A DNA stretch of 33,029 bases from Desulfobulbaceae bacterium (GCA_031287565.1 JAITSS010000051.1:1-33029); one strand, 5' to 3'; positions 1-8,918 are shown, counted from the first letter of the stretch. The notes: generated by a model not told the origin, from the letters alone. Numbers and translations are program-made.

Positions 1-111
1 CGAAAAGCCAGAGGCTATGGCAGAAAACACTTCGCCACCATCGCCTTCCTCCTGACAGGAAAACTCAACCTGCAAAAACTCAACCCTTTCTTACCCACCC
101 GTTTTGGGTGA
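1..111 (+). CDS. C-terminal tail of a transposase (ISL3-like), truncated by the window edge
   Basis: An open frame enters from the left edge and ends at the TGA at 109-111. The 36 visible residues begin RKARGYGRKHFATIAFLLTG and end in LPTRFG. The pattern Arg-Lys-Ala-Arg-Gly-Tyr followed by a short hydrophobic segment and Gly-Lys-Leu resembles the C-terminus of DDE transposases of the ISL3 family (IS204/IS1001/IS1165 group). The catalytic DDE residues lie outside the window, so activity cannot be judged. The frame stops 28 bases before the end of the convergent RND pump gene, so the element appears to sit just downstream of that gene. The family call rests on a short tail and is moderately uncertain; a different transposase family is possible. 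Confidence 0.55.
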   Translation, partial: RKARGYGRKHFATIAFLLTGKLNLQKLNPFLPTRFG

Positions 112-117
112 GAACCG
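93..117 (+). mobile_element. Possible right terminal inverted repeat of the insertion sequence
   Basis: CACCC (96-100), a GTTTT spacer and GGGTG (106-110) form a small dyad that overlaps the transposase stop codon and is followed by AGAACCG. A short end of the form GGTTCTCACCC, seen on the minus strand, is reminiscent of ISL3-family termini. The other end and the target duplication are outside the window, so this is inference from position and symmetry. No T-run follows the dyad on either strand, which argues against a simple intrinsic terminator. Confidence 0.3.
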
Positions 118-139
118 AGGCACTATAATCAGCGTTTCT

Positions 140-3100
140 TTACGCGCATTCCCGCCGCGCCCAGCGTTCGCGAAAGCCTTCCATATAAATGTAGAAAACT
201 GGCGTCACGTACAGGGTTAAGGTCTGCGAAAAGAGCAGGCCGCCGACCACGGCCAATCCGAGCGGCTGGCGCGATTCGCCGCCCGCGCCATAGCCGACGG
301 CGATCGGCACAGCGCCCATTAAGGCCGCGAACGTCGTCATCATGATCGGACGAAAGCGGATGCAGCAGGCTTCGACGATGGCGTCGTGGGCGTTTTTACC
401 CTCCTTTTCGCGGGCGGAGACGGCGAAATCAATCATCATGATGCCGTTCTTTTTCACCAGACCTATCAGCATAATGATGCCGACAAAGGCGTAGATCGAC
501 AATTCAACCCTGAACAATAAAAGAGTCAAAAGCGCGCCGAAACCGGCAAACGGCAAGGCGGTGAGAATGGTCAGCGGATGGATGTAGCTTTCATACAGAA
601 TGCCCAAAACGATATAGATGACAATGATGGCGATGGCCAAAAGCCAGGTCATCGACGCCTGCGATGACTGAAATTGCTGGGCACTGCCCTGAAACAACGA
701 GGGCACCGTCACCGGCAGACTAGCGCGTAAGGGGTCAATCACCGCGATGGCGTCGCTCAGCGACACACCGGGCCGCAAGTTGAAAGAAATCGTCACCGAT
801 TGCAACTGCCCGGAATGGTTGATGGAAAGCGGCCCAAGTCCCATCTCCCAATCGGCGACGGCGGCCAGAGGCGTCATCTCGCCGGTGGCCGAAGGTAGGC
901 GGATCGCCGCAAGCGCCCGGCTATCCAGTTGCCCATCCGGTGCCGCGCTGATGATGACGTCATACTGATCGTTGGTCGCGTAAATCGTCGAAATTGACCG
1001 CTCGCCGAAATAATCGTAGAGGCTCTGTTCAATCATCCGTGGTGAAATGCCATAAAGAAGCGACTGATCCCGCTTGATGCGCAGGCGCAATTCGCCGTTC
1101 TTCAACTGCAAATCGCTCGACACATCGGTCAGGGCGTCAATACTTTTCATCTCCCGTTCCAGGCGCTGCGCCTCCCCGTACAGCTCTTTAGCGTCGGTGC
1201 CCTGCAAGGTCAGTTGATACAGGCTGCGCACGCGACGGCCTGTCAGGTTAATCGGCGGCTGATTGACCAACATGGCCCGGATGCCGGGTATCGAATTCAT
1301 CGGCGGCCGCAACTTTTCAATCAACTGGTCAGCGCTCAGGGGCCGCTCCTGACGCGGTTTCAGATTGATTCGCATACTGCCGTCGGTATCGACATCCATG
1401 ACGAAGCTTTCGACGTTTTCATCTTTGCGGACGATTTCCGCCAGTCGCTCCATGCGCTCAACCAGGGCCGGAAAGGAAATATCGGCGGCGGTCTCGGTGG
1501 AAACGTTGATATAACCGCGGTCTTCCGACGGCAAAAATCCCTTGGGCACAATCATGAACAGCCAGATGGTGAGCGCGAGAACCAAGGCCGACAGCGCGAG
1601 CGTCATTCTTTTATGATCCAGCACGACCAGAAGACTCACGCGGTATGCGGCCAGCGCCAGATCGTAGAGCCGTTCCGTCATCAGATACAGGCGGCCATGT
1701 TGTTCCGTGCCATGTTCTTTGAGATAGCGGCTGCCCAGCATCGGCGTCAGCGTCAGACTGATGAAGCAACTGATAAGCACGGCGACGCCGATGGTGACGG
1801 AAAATTCGCGGAACAGGCGGCCAACGATCCCGCCCATGAAGAGCAGCGGGATGAAGATCGCCGCCAAAGAGACGGTCATCGAAATGATCGTGAAGCCGAC
1901 TTCCCGCGCCCCATCAATCGCCGCCTGCAAACGCGGTTTGCCCATTTCGGCGTGGCGGACGATGTTCTCCAGCATGACGATGGCGTCATCGACCACAAAG
2001 CCGACGGAAAGCGTCAGGGCCATCAGCGAAATATTGTTGATGCTGAATCCAAACACCTGCATGGCGGCGAAGGTGCCGAAAATTGACATCGGCAACGACA
2101 GGGCCGGGATGATCGTCGAAGAGACATTCCTGATAAACAAAAAGATGACAAGAACAACCAGGGCCAGGGTTAAAAGCAGCGTGAACTGGACATCATCAAC
2201 CGATTCCTGAATCGACTGACTGCCATCGCGAATAACTGACAAATGCAGCGAACCTGGCAGCGCCTCCTGAAAAACCGGCAGCAGATTTTTGATATTGCGC
2301 GCCACTTCCAGCGTATTGCTACCCGGCTGTTTCTGGATAAACAGGAAAATGGCCTTGGCCCGCTCCTCACCCTGATAAATCCAGGCGTCATCCTCAAGAT
2401 TTTCCACGCTGTCGAGAACCGTCGCCACCTGCGACAGACGCACCGGCTGGCCATCGCGCACCGCGACAATGATTTTTTCATACTGGCTGGCCGCCTCCAA
2501 CTGGCCGTCGGCCTTTAAGGTGATGCGACTGTGGCTGCCGCTGAGGTCGCCCATTGGCAGATTGACGTTCTGGTCGCTGATCGCCTGCGCGACTTCTTCC
2601 GAGCCAAGGCCGTAGAGCTGCATGGCTTCTGGGTCGAGCTGCACGCGGATGGCGAATTTTTTCGAGCCACGCAACTGCGCCTGGGCGACGCCATTTAACA
2701 TCGAAATACGCTCGGAAAGCGTCTGGGCGTAGCGATCCATCACCTGCGGCGACAGCGACGGGCTGGTCAGGCCGAGGATGAAAATCGCCATATTCGACGG
2801 ATTGCTTTTGCGATACGACGGTGGCGACGGCATATCGTCGGGCAAGCGGCGTTGGGCATTGCCAATCGCCGCCTGCACATCCTGGGCGGCGGCGTCGATG
2901 TCGCGCTCTAAAGAAAACTGGATGGTGATCTGGACGCTGCCGGTGGTGGACACCGAACTCATCGAGTCGATGCCGGCGATGGTGGCGAACTGCTTTTCCA
3001 AAACCGTGGCCACCGTCGAAGCCATGGTTTCCGGGCTGGCGCCAGGTAAAGTCGCGGTGACGACGATGGTGGGAAAATCGACATTCGGCAGGTCGGAAAC

Positions 3101-3205
3101 CGGCAGAATTTTATAGCTGATTAACCCGGCCAGAAGAATGCTGACCATCAGCAAAACAGTCATGACCGGGCGCTTGATGCAGAGGTCGGAAAGGCCGCCG
3201 GTCAT
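140..3205 (-). CDS. RND multidrug efflux pump, inner-membrane transporter (AcrB/MdtB/MdtC type)
   Basis: This 1021-residue protein is a full-length HAE1-family proton/drug antiporter. It begins with the typical cytoplasmic amphipathic start and first helix (SDLCIKRPVMTVLLMVSILL). Large periplasmic porter loops follow at about 35-335 and 560-855, with helix bundles at about 340-550 and 855-1010. The proton-relay pair Asp406-Asp407 sits in the fourth helix (GFVVDDAIVMLENI), and the relay lysines Lys918-Lys919 sit in KKNGIMMIDFA, matching the family. The ATG overlaps the stop codon of the upstream adaptor gene by four bases (ATGA), so the two are translationally coupled. No outer-membrane TolC-type gene is present here, so the pump must use one encoded elsewhere. 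The FVVDDAIVMLEN motif looks closer to MdtB/MdtC than to AcrB. The substrate cannot be deduced. Confidence 0.95.
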   Translation of the reverse strand: MTGGLSDLCIKRPVMTVLLMVSILLAGLISYKILPVSDLPNVDFPTIVVTATLPGASPETMASTVATVLEKQFATIAGIDSMSSVSTTGSVQITIQFSLERDIDAAAQDVQAAIGNAQRRLPDDMPSPPSYRKSNPSNMAIFILGLTSPSLSPQVMDRYAQTLSERISMLNGVAQAQLRGSKKFAIRVQLDPEAMQLYGLGSEEVAQAISDQNVNLPMGDLSGSHSRITLKADGQLEAASQYEKIIVAVRDGQPVRLSQVATVLDSVENLEDDAWIYQGEERAKAIFLFIQKQPGSNTLEVARNIKNLLPVFQEALPGSLHLSVIRDGSQSIQESVDDVQFTLLLTLALVVLVIFLFIRNVSSTIIPALSLPMSIFGTFAAMQVFGFSINNISLMALTLSVGFVVDDAIVMLENIVRHAEMGKPRLQAAIDGAREVGFTIISMTVSLAAIFIPLLFMGGIVGRLFREFSVTIGVAVLISCFISLTLTPMLGSRYLKEHGTEQHGRLYLMTERLYDLALAAYRVSLLVVLDHKRMTLALSALVLALTIWLFMIVPKGFLPSEDRGYINVSTETAADISFPALVERMERLAEIVRKDENVESFVMDVDTDGSMRINLKPRQERPLSADQLIEKLRPPMNSIPGIRAMLVNQPPINLTGRRVRSLYQLTLQGTDAKELYGEAQRLEREMKSIDALTDVSSDLQLKNGELRLRIKRDQSLLYGISPRMIEQSLYDYFGERSISTIYATNDQYDVIISAAPDGQLDSRALAAIRLPSATGEMTPLAAVADWEMGLGPLSINHSGQLQSVTISFNLRPGVSLSDAIAVIDPLRASLPVTVPSLFQGSAQQFQSSQASMTWLLAIAIIVIYIVLGILYESYIHPLTILTALPFAGFGALLTLLLFRVELSIYAFVGIIMLIGLVKKNGIMMIDFAVSAREKEGKNAHDAIVEACCIRFRPIMMTTFAALMGAVPIAVGYGAGGESRQPLGLAVVGGLLFSQTLTLYVTPVFYIYMEGFRERWARRECA

Positions 3206-4326
3206 GGCGTGGCCTCCGCGCCCGCCGCCGGTTTTTCCACCTGCTCGCGGACAAGGCTGCCAGGACGCAACTGCATCTGACCTTCCGTCACCACTTTTTC
3301 ACCGACGCTCAGGCCCTTGTCCACCACGGTTTCAGCGCCGAATCGCACGCCGACCGTCACCGGACGGTAGGCGACGGTGGCGTCATCCTTGACCACATAG
3401 ACATACATTTCGTCCTGACCAATTTGCACAGCCTGACTGGGCACAAGCACCGCCTGGGGAATTATCCTGGTTATAATCGTCAGGCGTAGCATCTGGCCCG
3501 GCCAGAGTTCATCATGCTGGTTGGCGTAGCGGGCCTTCAGAAGAATCGCGCCGGTGTTTTCGCCAACGCTGTTATCCATGAAAAAAATTTCCCCGGTCAA
3601 AGGCGTTTGCTCGCGGCCCGCCACATAGAGGCTGACGGTCAGCGGTTTACCCTGCGGCCGCTGGCGCAGGTCGGCCAGATATTTGCCCGGCAATGAAAAG
3701 GCGATATGCGCCGGGCGGATGGCGTTGATCGTCACCAAGGGCGCGTCGGCATTGGCTTTGACCATATCGCCGGGATCGGCCTGTGACTCGCCCGCGATTC
3801 CGGAAAACGGCGCGGCAAGCTGGCAATAATCCAGGTCAAGGCGGGCGCTCTCAACGGCGGCCTGGTCAGCCAAGACCGTCGCTTGCAGCGAAGCGGCGCT
3901 GACGGCGGCGTTTTCAGCCTCTTCGTGGCTGACTAATCCTTTCTGCACCGCCCGCTGATAACGCGCCTGTTCTTTTTCGGCATGGGCCAGTTCGGCCCGG
4001 CTTTTGGCCAGCGCCGCTTCTTTGTTATGAAGGGCGGCGAGATAGGGACGGCGGTCGATGGTGAAGAGAATTTGCCCGGCTTGCACCGCCTGGCCTTCCT
4101 GAAAATGGATTTTTTCCAAAGCGCCGCCGACACGGGCGCGGATGCCGACGGTTTTCGAGGCTTCAATACGACCGGTGGCCTCGATAACCACCGGCGTATC
4201 GGCTGCCCGACTCGTGGCGGTGACGACGGCGACGGCGGCTTTCTGTGGCGGGGCGTCTTTGCCGCCGGAACAGGCGGCTGAAGCGGCCAGAAGAAAAGCA
4301 AGGGCGATACAACGAAAAGACTTCAT
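3202..4326 (-). CDS. RND efflux periplasmic adaptor (membrane-fusion protein, MdtA/AcrA type)
   Basis: This 374-residue protein links the inner-membrane pump to an outer-membrane channel. The N-terminus is a signal peptide (residues 1-18) with a likely lipoprotein cysteine at Cys19 (SAAC). The serine at position -3 of the lipobox is unusual, but lipidation is still likely. After it come a beta-barrel/lipoyl half-motif (RVGGALEKIHFQEGQAVQAG), an alpha-helical hairpin rich in Ala, Glu and Gln at about 95-160, the second lipoyl half (LDYCQLAAPFSGIAG), and the beta-barrel and membrane-proximal domains. The gene is first in a two-gene operon and overlaps the pump gene by four bases. The start is the ATG at 4326. 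The 182 bases up to the divergent epimerase gene must carry the promoters of both; I saw no convincing box there. Confidence 0.93.
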   Translation of the reverse strand: MKSFRCIALAFLLAASAACSGGKDAPPQKAAVAVVTATSRAADTPVVIEATGRIEASKTVGIRARVGGALEKIHFQEGQAVQAGQILFTIDRRPYLAALHNKEAALAKSRAELAHAEKEQARYQRAVQKGLVSHEEAENAAVSAASLQATVLADQAAVESARLDLDYCQLAAPFSGIAGESQADPGDMVKANADAPLVTINAIRPAHIAFSLPGKYLADLRQRPQGKPLTVSLYVAGREQTPLTGEIFFMDNSVGENTGAILLKARYANQHDELWPGQMLRLTIITRIIPQAVLVPSQAVQIGQDEMYVYVVKDDATVAYRPVTVGVRFGAETVVDKGLSVGEKVVTEGQMQLRPGSLVREQVEKPAAGAEATP

Positions 4327-4508
4327 GGGATTTCTCGTGGCGAAGATGACATTTTCTGCTGGACGCTTGGAAATGTTCCGAAAAAATAATGAGTTATTCT
4401 ACCTGATGGACAAGGGCTTACGCCACTGGCATTGCCGGGAAAGCTTGCGGGAATGGGTAAAGAAACGATATGCTTGCGCCCTTTTCAACATCAGAAGGAG
4501 CTAATCCT

Positions 4509-5543
4509 ATGCCAGAAAATCTTTGCGCCATGACCCCGGCCACACCAGTTCTCGTCACCGGCGCCACCGGTTTTACCGGCCAGAATCTCGTGAAAAAACT
4601 GGCCGCCGCCGGATTGAACATTACCGCCGTGGCGCGAAAATCATCGAATCTTCAGCCGCTGGCCAATCTGCCGATCACCTGGTTGCGCGGCGAAGTGTAC
4701 GATGAAGAGCTGATACGCGAAGCGGCGAAAGGACAACAATATATTTTTCACATTGCCGCCGCCTTCCGCGACGCCAAAAGCAATTATCAGGATTATTGGA
4801 ACATCCACGTGAAAAGCACGCGGCTTCTGGCCCAGGAAGCGGCGAACAATCCAAATTTTCGGCGGATGATTCAGGTTTCGACCATCGGCGTCCACGGCCA
4901 CATCGAACAGCCGCCAGCCGATGAAACCGCGCCGTTCGCCCCCGATGACGATTATCAGAAAACCAAGCTTGAGGCCGAATTGTGGCTGAAGGAGTTCGCG
5001 GTGAAGCGGGATTTTGACTACACGGTGATCCGCCCATGCGGTATTTACGGACCAGGAGAACGGCGTTTCTTAAAGCTTTTCAAAATGGCGACAGGGCCGT
5101 TGTTCCCGCTGCTCGGCCACGGCAAATGTCTGGTGCATCTGGTTCATGTCGAGGATTTGACCGAGGCCATGATGCTGGCCGCCACCGCGCCACAGGCCAA
5201 AGGCCAGGCTTTTATCATCGGCGCCAATGAGGCCATCGCCACCGCCGACATCGCCGCGATTGTCGCCCGCCATTTTGGCGTGAAAAACCGCGTCATCCGC
5301 CTGCCAATCACGCCATTTTTCCTGGCTGGCGATCTATGCGAGGCGCTGTGCAAACCTTTGGGCATTGAGCCGCCGATTTACCGGCGTCGCGTGGCTTTTT
5401 ACGCCAAAGACCGCTCTTTTACTATCACGAAGATGCAAAAAATCCTCGGTTTTCAGCCGCGCTACGACAACGAAAGAGGTTTGATTGAAACAGCGGATTG
5501 GTATGTGGAACAGGGATGGCTGAAAGCGCCGAAAAGGAGGTAG
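4509..5543 (+). CDS. NAD(P)-dependent epimerase/dehydratase (extended SDR)
   Basis: The product is an extended short-chain dehydrogenase/reductase of 344 residues. The N-terminal Rossmann motif is GATGFTG (residues 18-24 from this start), and the catalytic Tyr-x3-Lys is Y149/K153 in DYQKTKLEAE. A conserved RPCGIYGPGERR follows the catalytic site, as in UDP-sugar epimerases and hydroxysteroid/dihydroflavonol reductase-like SDRs. I chose the ATG at 4509 because AGAAGGAG (4493-4500) lies eight bases before it; an earlier in-frame ATG at 4470 has no such site. The gene stands alone on the plus strand, divergent from the efflux operon and convergent with the diguanylate cyclase. Its substrate is unknown; sugar nucleotide or sterol/hopanoid-type substrates are both possible for this family. 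Confidence 0.85.
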   Translation: MPENLCAMTPATPVLVTGATGFTGQNLVKKLAAAGLNITAVARKSSNLQPLANLPITWLRGEVYDEELIREAAKGQQYIFHIAAAFRDAKSNYQDYWNIHVKSTRLLAQEAANNPNFRRMIQVSTIGVHGHIEQPPADETAPFAPDDDYQKTKLEAELWLKEFAVKRDFDYTVIRPCGIYGPGERRFLKLFKMATGPLFPLLGHGKCLVHLVHVEDLTEAMMLAATAPQAKGQAFIIGANEAIATADIAAIVARHFGVKNRVIRLPITPFFLAGDLCEALCKPLGIEPPIYRRRVAFYAKDRSFTITKMQKILGFQPRYDNERGLIETADWYVEQGWLKAPKRR

Positions 5544-5565
5544 AAATTCGCGCGCAGGCTGCACG

Positions 5566-5586
5566 AAAAATCAGGATGAAACATCC
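5566..5586 (-). terminator. Probable intrinsic terminator of the diguanylate cyclase gene
   Basis: On the minus strand, GGATG-TTT-CATCC forms a five-pair hairpin (5574-5586), and a run of five T follows two bases later (5566-5570). It lies just beyond the stop codon of the cyclase gene. The stem is short, so efficiency is uncertain. Confidence 0.5.
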
Positions 5587-5593
5587 GCCCCCC

Positions 5594-7174
5594 TCATTCT
5601 TTCCCAACATACACATCAACCCTATTTCTGCCGCCGCGTTTCGCCTGATACAGGGCTTGATCGGCATATTCCAAAAGCGCGCCGATATTGGCCGCTTCAG
5701 CGTCGGCCAGACCGATGCTGATGGTGACAGCGAAAGGCGGGCCGACTTCACCCTGAAATTGCAACGCGGCGACGCTGTGCCGCAGCTCCTCGGCCAGCAC
5801 CAAAGCGCCCTGCCGGTCGGTGTTGGGCAGCCAGACGCAGAATTCCTCGCCGCCGTAACGCCCGGAAATATCGGTTATGCGCAACCTCTCTTTCAGCACA
5901 GCGGCGACACCCACGATCACCTTGTCGCCGACACTGTGGCCGTGAGTGTCGTTGACTTTTTTGAAGAAATCAATGTCCATCATCAGAGCGCAACCCGGCG
6001 AACCCTGACGGCGCATCAGGGCGTAATCGCGCTCGGCGGCGCTGAAAAAGGCGCTGCGATTGAGAAGCCCGCTTAAACCGTCGTGGCTGGCGGTATAGCG
6101 CAGCTCGCACATCTGCTTGAAGCTTTCAGCAAAGAGCCGGAATTCCGCATGATAACGGTCTGGCTCGACCAACACATGATCGCTGCCCGCCGTGATGTCA
6201 TCAACAATTTCCCTGAGCGAGTCGAGCGGCGCGGAAACCAGGGTATTCAGGCGACTTTTTAGCATGATAACAATGCAGGAAATAATCACGGCAAAGGAGG
6301 CGACAATCAGGGCGACAACGGCGATAATCGGCTCTATCACTTCGCTCAATCGCACAACCGAGACGATGCGCCAACCCATCGAATGCAAGGGTGACGAGAT
6401 GTAATAGGAGGGTTTGCCGTAAAGGTCGAAAACCAGAGTCGATCCGCCGCTGTTGATGATCTCCTGCCATAAATGCGGTGGCAGTGTGGTGAATGAACCA
6501 TCCTGGCGCGGCATCAGAGCCGGATCGGGATGCATGATGATGCGCCCATTGTCATCGACAATGGCGAAGCGGGACTTTGGATTGGTATTGGCTTTGCCGA
6601 TATAATCACGAATCTGGTCCAGGGTGATGTCAACGCCCATAACGCCGCGACTCCCATCATTCGGCGAAATGGTCTGGGCGAAGGTCATGCAGGTCTGGCC
6701 GGTGATGATATCAATATAGGGCGAAACAATGGTCGTTTTCCCCGGATTCTTCATCGCTTCAATATACCAGACGCGCCGGGTGGCGTCGAAACCGGCAGGC
6801 ACAGTGTCACCGACGCCGGAGATGAATTCCTGTGGGCCGACCGAGTCGTAAATATCCAGATACTGTTTATTCGCCGCCACCAGCGCCTTGTAAACATGCC
6901 GACGTTCATCGACTGTCGAAACGCCGCCGTGGAAATCGTACAGCCCATCGACAATCCGCGCCGTCTGGGCGCAATCGGCCATTGCCCGTTGAAACCAGCC
7001 GTTGACGTCGGCGGCCAGGGCGTCAGAAGCGGCGCGCAACGAAGTGATGCTGCCATCCAAGGAAAGCTGATAGACCAGAACCGCCGTGCCCAAAGAAATC
7101 AAGGTAAAGGCCAGGGCGGTGATCCAAACCAGAAGACGGACTATTTTTTCGGAAACGGTTTTTTCCTGGTTCAT
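5594..7174 (-). CDS. Membrane-bound diguanylate cyclase with extracytoplasmic Cache sensor
   Basis: The protein makes the second messenger cyclic di-GMP from two GTP. From the ATG at 7174 it has 526 residues: a first membrane helix at about 15-36, about 240 periplasmic residues with dCache features (YIEAMKNPGKTTIVSPYID, FAQTISPNDG, GVMGVDITLDQI), a second helix at about 282-305, a HAMP-like linker, and a C-terminal GGDEF domain. The active-site signature is GGEEF, and an RITD sequence five residues before it matches the RxxD product-inhibition site, so the enzyme is probably active and feedback-controlled. A GTG at 7246 would add 24 residues, but that extension is Pro/Arg/Gly-rich and not membrane-like. 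The gene appears monocistronic, 116 bases after pgpA. The ligand of the sensor is unknown. Confidence 0.92.
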   Translation of the reverse strand: MNQEKTVSEKIVRLLVWITALAFTLISLGTAVLVYQLSLDGSITSLRAASDALAADVNGWFQRAMADCAQTARIVDGLYDFHGGVSTVDERRHVYKALVAANKQYLDIYDSVGPQEFISGVGDTVPAGFDATRRVWYIEAMKNPGKTTIVSPYIDIITGQTCMTFAQTISPNDGSRGVMGVDITLDQIRDYIGKANTNPKSRFAIVDDNGRIIMHPDPALMPRQDGSFTTLPPHLWQEIINSGGSTLVFDLYGKPSYYISSPLHSMGWRIVSVVRLSEVIEPIIAVVALIVASFAVIISCIVIMLKSRLNTLVSAPLDSLREIVDDITAGSDHVLVEPDRYHAEFRLFAESFKQMCELRYTASHDGLSGLLNRSAFFSAAERDYALMRRQGSPGCALMMDIDFFKKVNDTHGHSVGDKVIVGVAAVLKERLRITDISGRYGGEEFCVWLPNTDRQGALVLAEELRHSVAALQFQGEVGPPFAVTISIGLADAEAANIGALLEYADQALYQAKRGGRNRVDVYVGKE

Positions 7175-7208
7175 CGACGCCACGCTCTCTCGTAAACCCG
7201 GTCTTCCC

Positions 7209-7258
7209 GGAGATTTTCCCGTCTCCACCGGACGGGCAAGAAGCACACCACGCCGTCC
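7209..7258 (-). other. Two adjacent hairpins in the leader of the diguanylate cyclase gene
   Basis: Reading the minus strand, GGACGG (7253-7258) can pair with CCGTCC (7230-7235). Directly after it, GGAGA (7222-7226) can pair with TCTCC (7209-7213) around a short purine-rich loop. Both lie between pgpA and the preferred cyclase start. They may be a leader RNA structure or end the pgpA transcript. I do not recognise a known riboswitch class. Confidence 0.3.
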
Positions 7259-7290
7259 ATTATGAGGCGTTTATCGACGGCAAATCAATG

Positions 7291-7746
7291 TCACAGGCCG
7301 AAAAAGAATAAAATTCGCAGGGTGAGGAAGGCATAAATCCCAGCCATGGCGTCGTCGAGCATGATGCCAAGACCGCCGTTCACGCGCCGATCAAACCACG
7401 AAACAGGAAAAGGTTTCCAGATGTCGAAGAGGCGAAAGAGGAGAAAAGCGGCGACCGCGACCGTGAGCTGGCGCGGCGCGGCGAACAGGGTGATGAACAT
7501 GCCGAATATCTCGTCAATGACGACGCAACCGGGGTCGGGTTTATCAAGAATCTTTTCGGCCTCACCAGCGACAAACCAGCCGACGAGAAAGACCGCGACC
7601 AGCATGAGGCCATAGGCTGATACATCAAGATAACTGAGCAAAAACCACAGTGGCACAGCGGCCAGAGAACCCCAGGTGCCGGGCGCTTTCGGCAGATAGC
7701 CGCTGAAAAAACCAGTGGCAAGGAACATGGTGAAAGAAAACTTCAT
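7291..7746 (-). CDS. pgpA: Phosphatidylglycerophosphatase A
   Basis: This 151-residue membrane enzyme removes phosphate from phosphatidylglycerol phosphate to give phosphatidylglycerol. Family signatures are all visible: FFSGYLPKAPGTWGSLAA near the start, VVIDEIFGMFI in the middle, FRLFDIWKPFPV, and GGLGIMLDDAMAGIYA near the end. The conserved acidic residues in DEIFG and LDDAMAG are the expected metal-binding site. Several hydrophobic segments make it an integral inner-membrane protein. The ATG at 7746 overlaps the larC stop codon (ATGA), which decides the start; upstream in-frame codons are larC sequence read in another frame. It is the last gene of the def-fmt-larC-pgpA run. Confidence 0.93.
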   Translation of the reverse strand: MKFSFTMFLATGFFSGYLPKAPGTWGSLAAVPLWFLLSYLDVSAYGLMLVAVFLVGWFVAGEAEKILDKPDPGCVVIDEIFGMFITLFAAPRQLTVAVAAFLLFRLFDIWKPFPVSWFDRRVNGGLGIMLDDAMAGIYAFLTLRILFFFGL

Positions 7747-8918
7747 CGCTCGCCTCCCAAAAGAGCCGCCCGGTATATCTCGATGATCGATTCGCCGGTT
7801 TTTTCGGCCAGCTTGCGGCATTCCTCATACTCCGGATACAGGCGGCAACCGTCCGGCAACTCGACTTTTTTGGCGATAAGTTCGCCAAACGGCGTCACAA
7901 CCGTCACTCGTTCCCGCAGTAGCACCCGCCGCGCTTCATCGCGGTAGCGCAAACCAATGGCCGTGGTTTCGCGAAAAATGATCTGTTCCAGCGCCGTCGA
8001 TGTTTCAGCGCGGCATATGACCGTCAGCGCCTGGCCAGGACGCCCTTTTTTCATCAGGACTGGCGCAAGGGCCACATCCAACGCGCCCGCCGCGAAGAGC
8101 TTTTCGCACAGATACGGAAAGGTTTCGCTCTGCCAGTCGTCGAGGTGGGTTGTGAGAATCCGCACCCGCTCCGGAGTATCGAGAGCAGCGGCATCTCTCG
8201 CCTTTCCCAGCGACAGCCGCAGCAGATTCGGCGACTGCCCTGACGCCGACCTTCTCGCGCCCGCGCCGTAGCCCACCGATTCAAGGAACATCGACGGCAT
8301 CAGCCCGAAATCATCAGCCAGAACCTTAATCAGCGCCGCGCCGGTCGGGGTAATCAGTTCGTGTTCCGACGAAACGCCATAAACCGGCAGACCACGCAGC
8401 AATTCGCAGACCGCAGGCGCCGGTAAAGGCAGGCGGCCATGGGCGCAATCGACAAAACCGCGCCCCACCGGCAACGGTGAAACCACCAGCCGTTCCACGG
8501 CGAAATAATCCAGGGCGATGAGCGCGCCGACGACATCGACAACGGTATCGACCGCGCCGACTTCATGAAAATGAATCTCGTCGCGGGACACTCCATGCGC
8601 CGCCGCCTCGGCTTCGGCTAAAGCGGTGAAAATCGCGATGGCTCGCTCTCGTAGCGCTTGGGAGAAATCCGCCCGCGCGACAATCGCCGTTAAGTCATGC
8701 AGATGCCTGAGTGGCTGCGCGTTGGCGCTGGTCACCATGAACCGCCGGGCGGCGATGCTCCGCTCGCGCATCGTCTCCACGCTCAGGTCGTAGCCTGTGA
8801 GCGGCAGCTTCGCCAATTGGCGGCGCAGATATTCTTCTGGTAAACCGGCGTCAAGAAAGGCGGCCAGTAGCATGTCGCCGCTGACACCGGAAAAGCAATC
8901 AAGATAGACGATGGTCAT
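7743..8918 (-). CDS. larC: LarC, nickel insertion protein for the nickel-pincer cofactor
   Basis: LarC is the CTP-dependent nickel chelatase that inserts Ni into pyridinium-3,5-bisthiocarboxylic acid mononucleotide, the cofactor of lactate racemase and related LarA-family enzymes. The 391-residue protein has the characteristic start YLDCFSGVSGDMLLAAFLDAG, a His/Glu-rich central region (DEIHFHEVGAVDTVVDVVG, LPLPAPAV, ITPTGAALIK), and the conserved C-terminal RLYPEYEECRKLAEKTG. It is a single uninterrupted frame, unlike the split larC1/larC2 of Lactiplantibacillus plantarum. It overlaps fmt upstream and pgpA downstream by four bases each. larB, larE and larA are not in the window, so a complete pathway can only be assumed. 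Confidence 0.93.
   Translation of the reverse strand: MTIVYLDCFSGVSGDMLLAAFLDAGLPEEYLRRQLAKLPLTGYDLSVETMRERSIAARRFMVTSANAQPLRHLHDLTAIVARADFSQALRERAIAIFTALAEAEAAAHGVSRDEIHFHEVGAVDTVVDVVGALIALDYFAVERLVVSPLPVGRGFVDCAHGRLPLPAPAVCELLRGLPVYGVSSEHELITPTGAALIKVLADDFGLMPSMFLESVGYGAGARRSASGQSPNLLRLSLGKARDAAALDTPERVRILTTHLDDWQSETFPYLCEKLFAAGALDVALAPVLMKKGRPGQALTVICRAETSTALEQIIFRETTAIGLRYRDEARRVLLRERVTVVTPFGELIAKKVELPDGCRLYPEYEECRKLAEKTGESIIEIYRAALLGGER

Noticed and set aside
1214-2086. A 290-codon open frame antisense to the RND pump gene
   Set aside because: It lies fully inside a strongly conserved pump gene on the other strand; its translation has odd His/Gln/Arg/Asp-rich composition and no family features. 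It follows from codon bias of the real gene.
4807-4822. CCACGTGAAAA, a partial parS match inside the epimerase gene
   Set aside because: Only one arm and the centre match; the other arm is poor and the sequence encodes conserved-looking protein.
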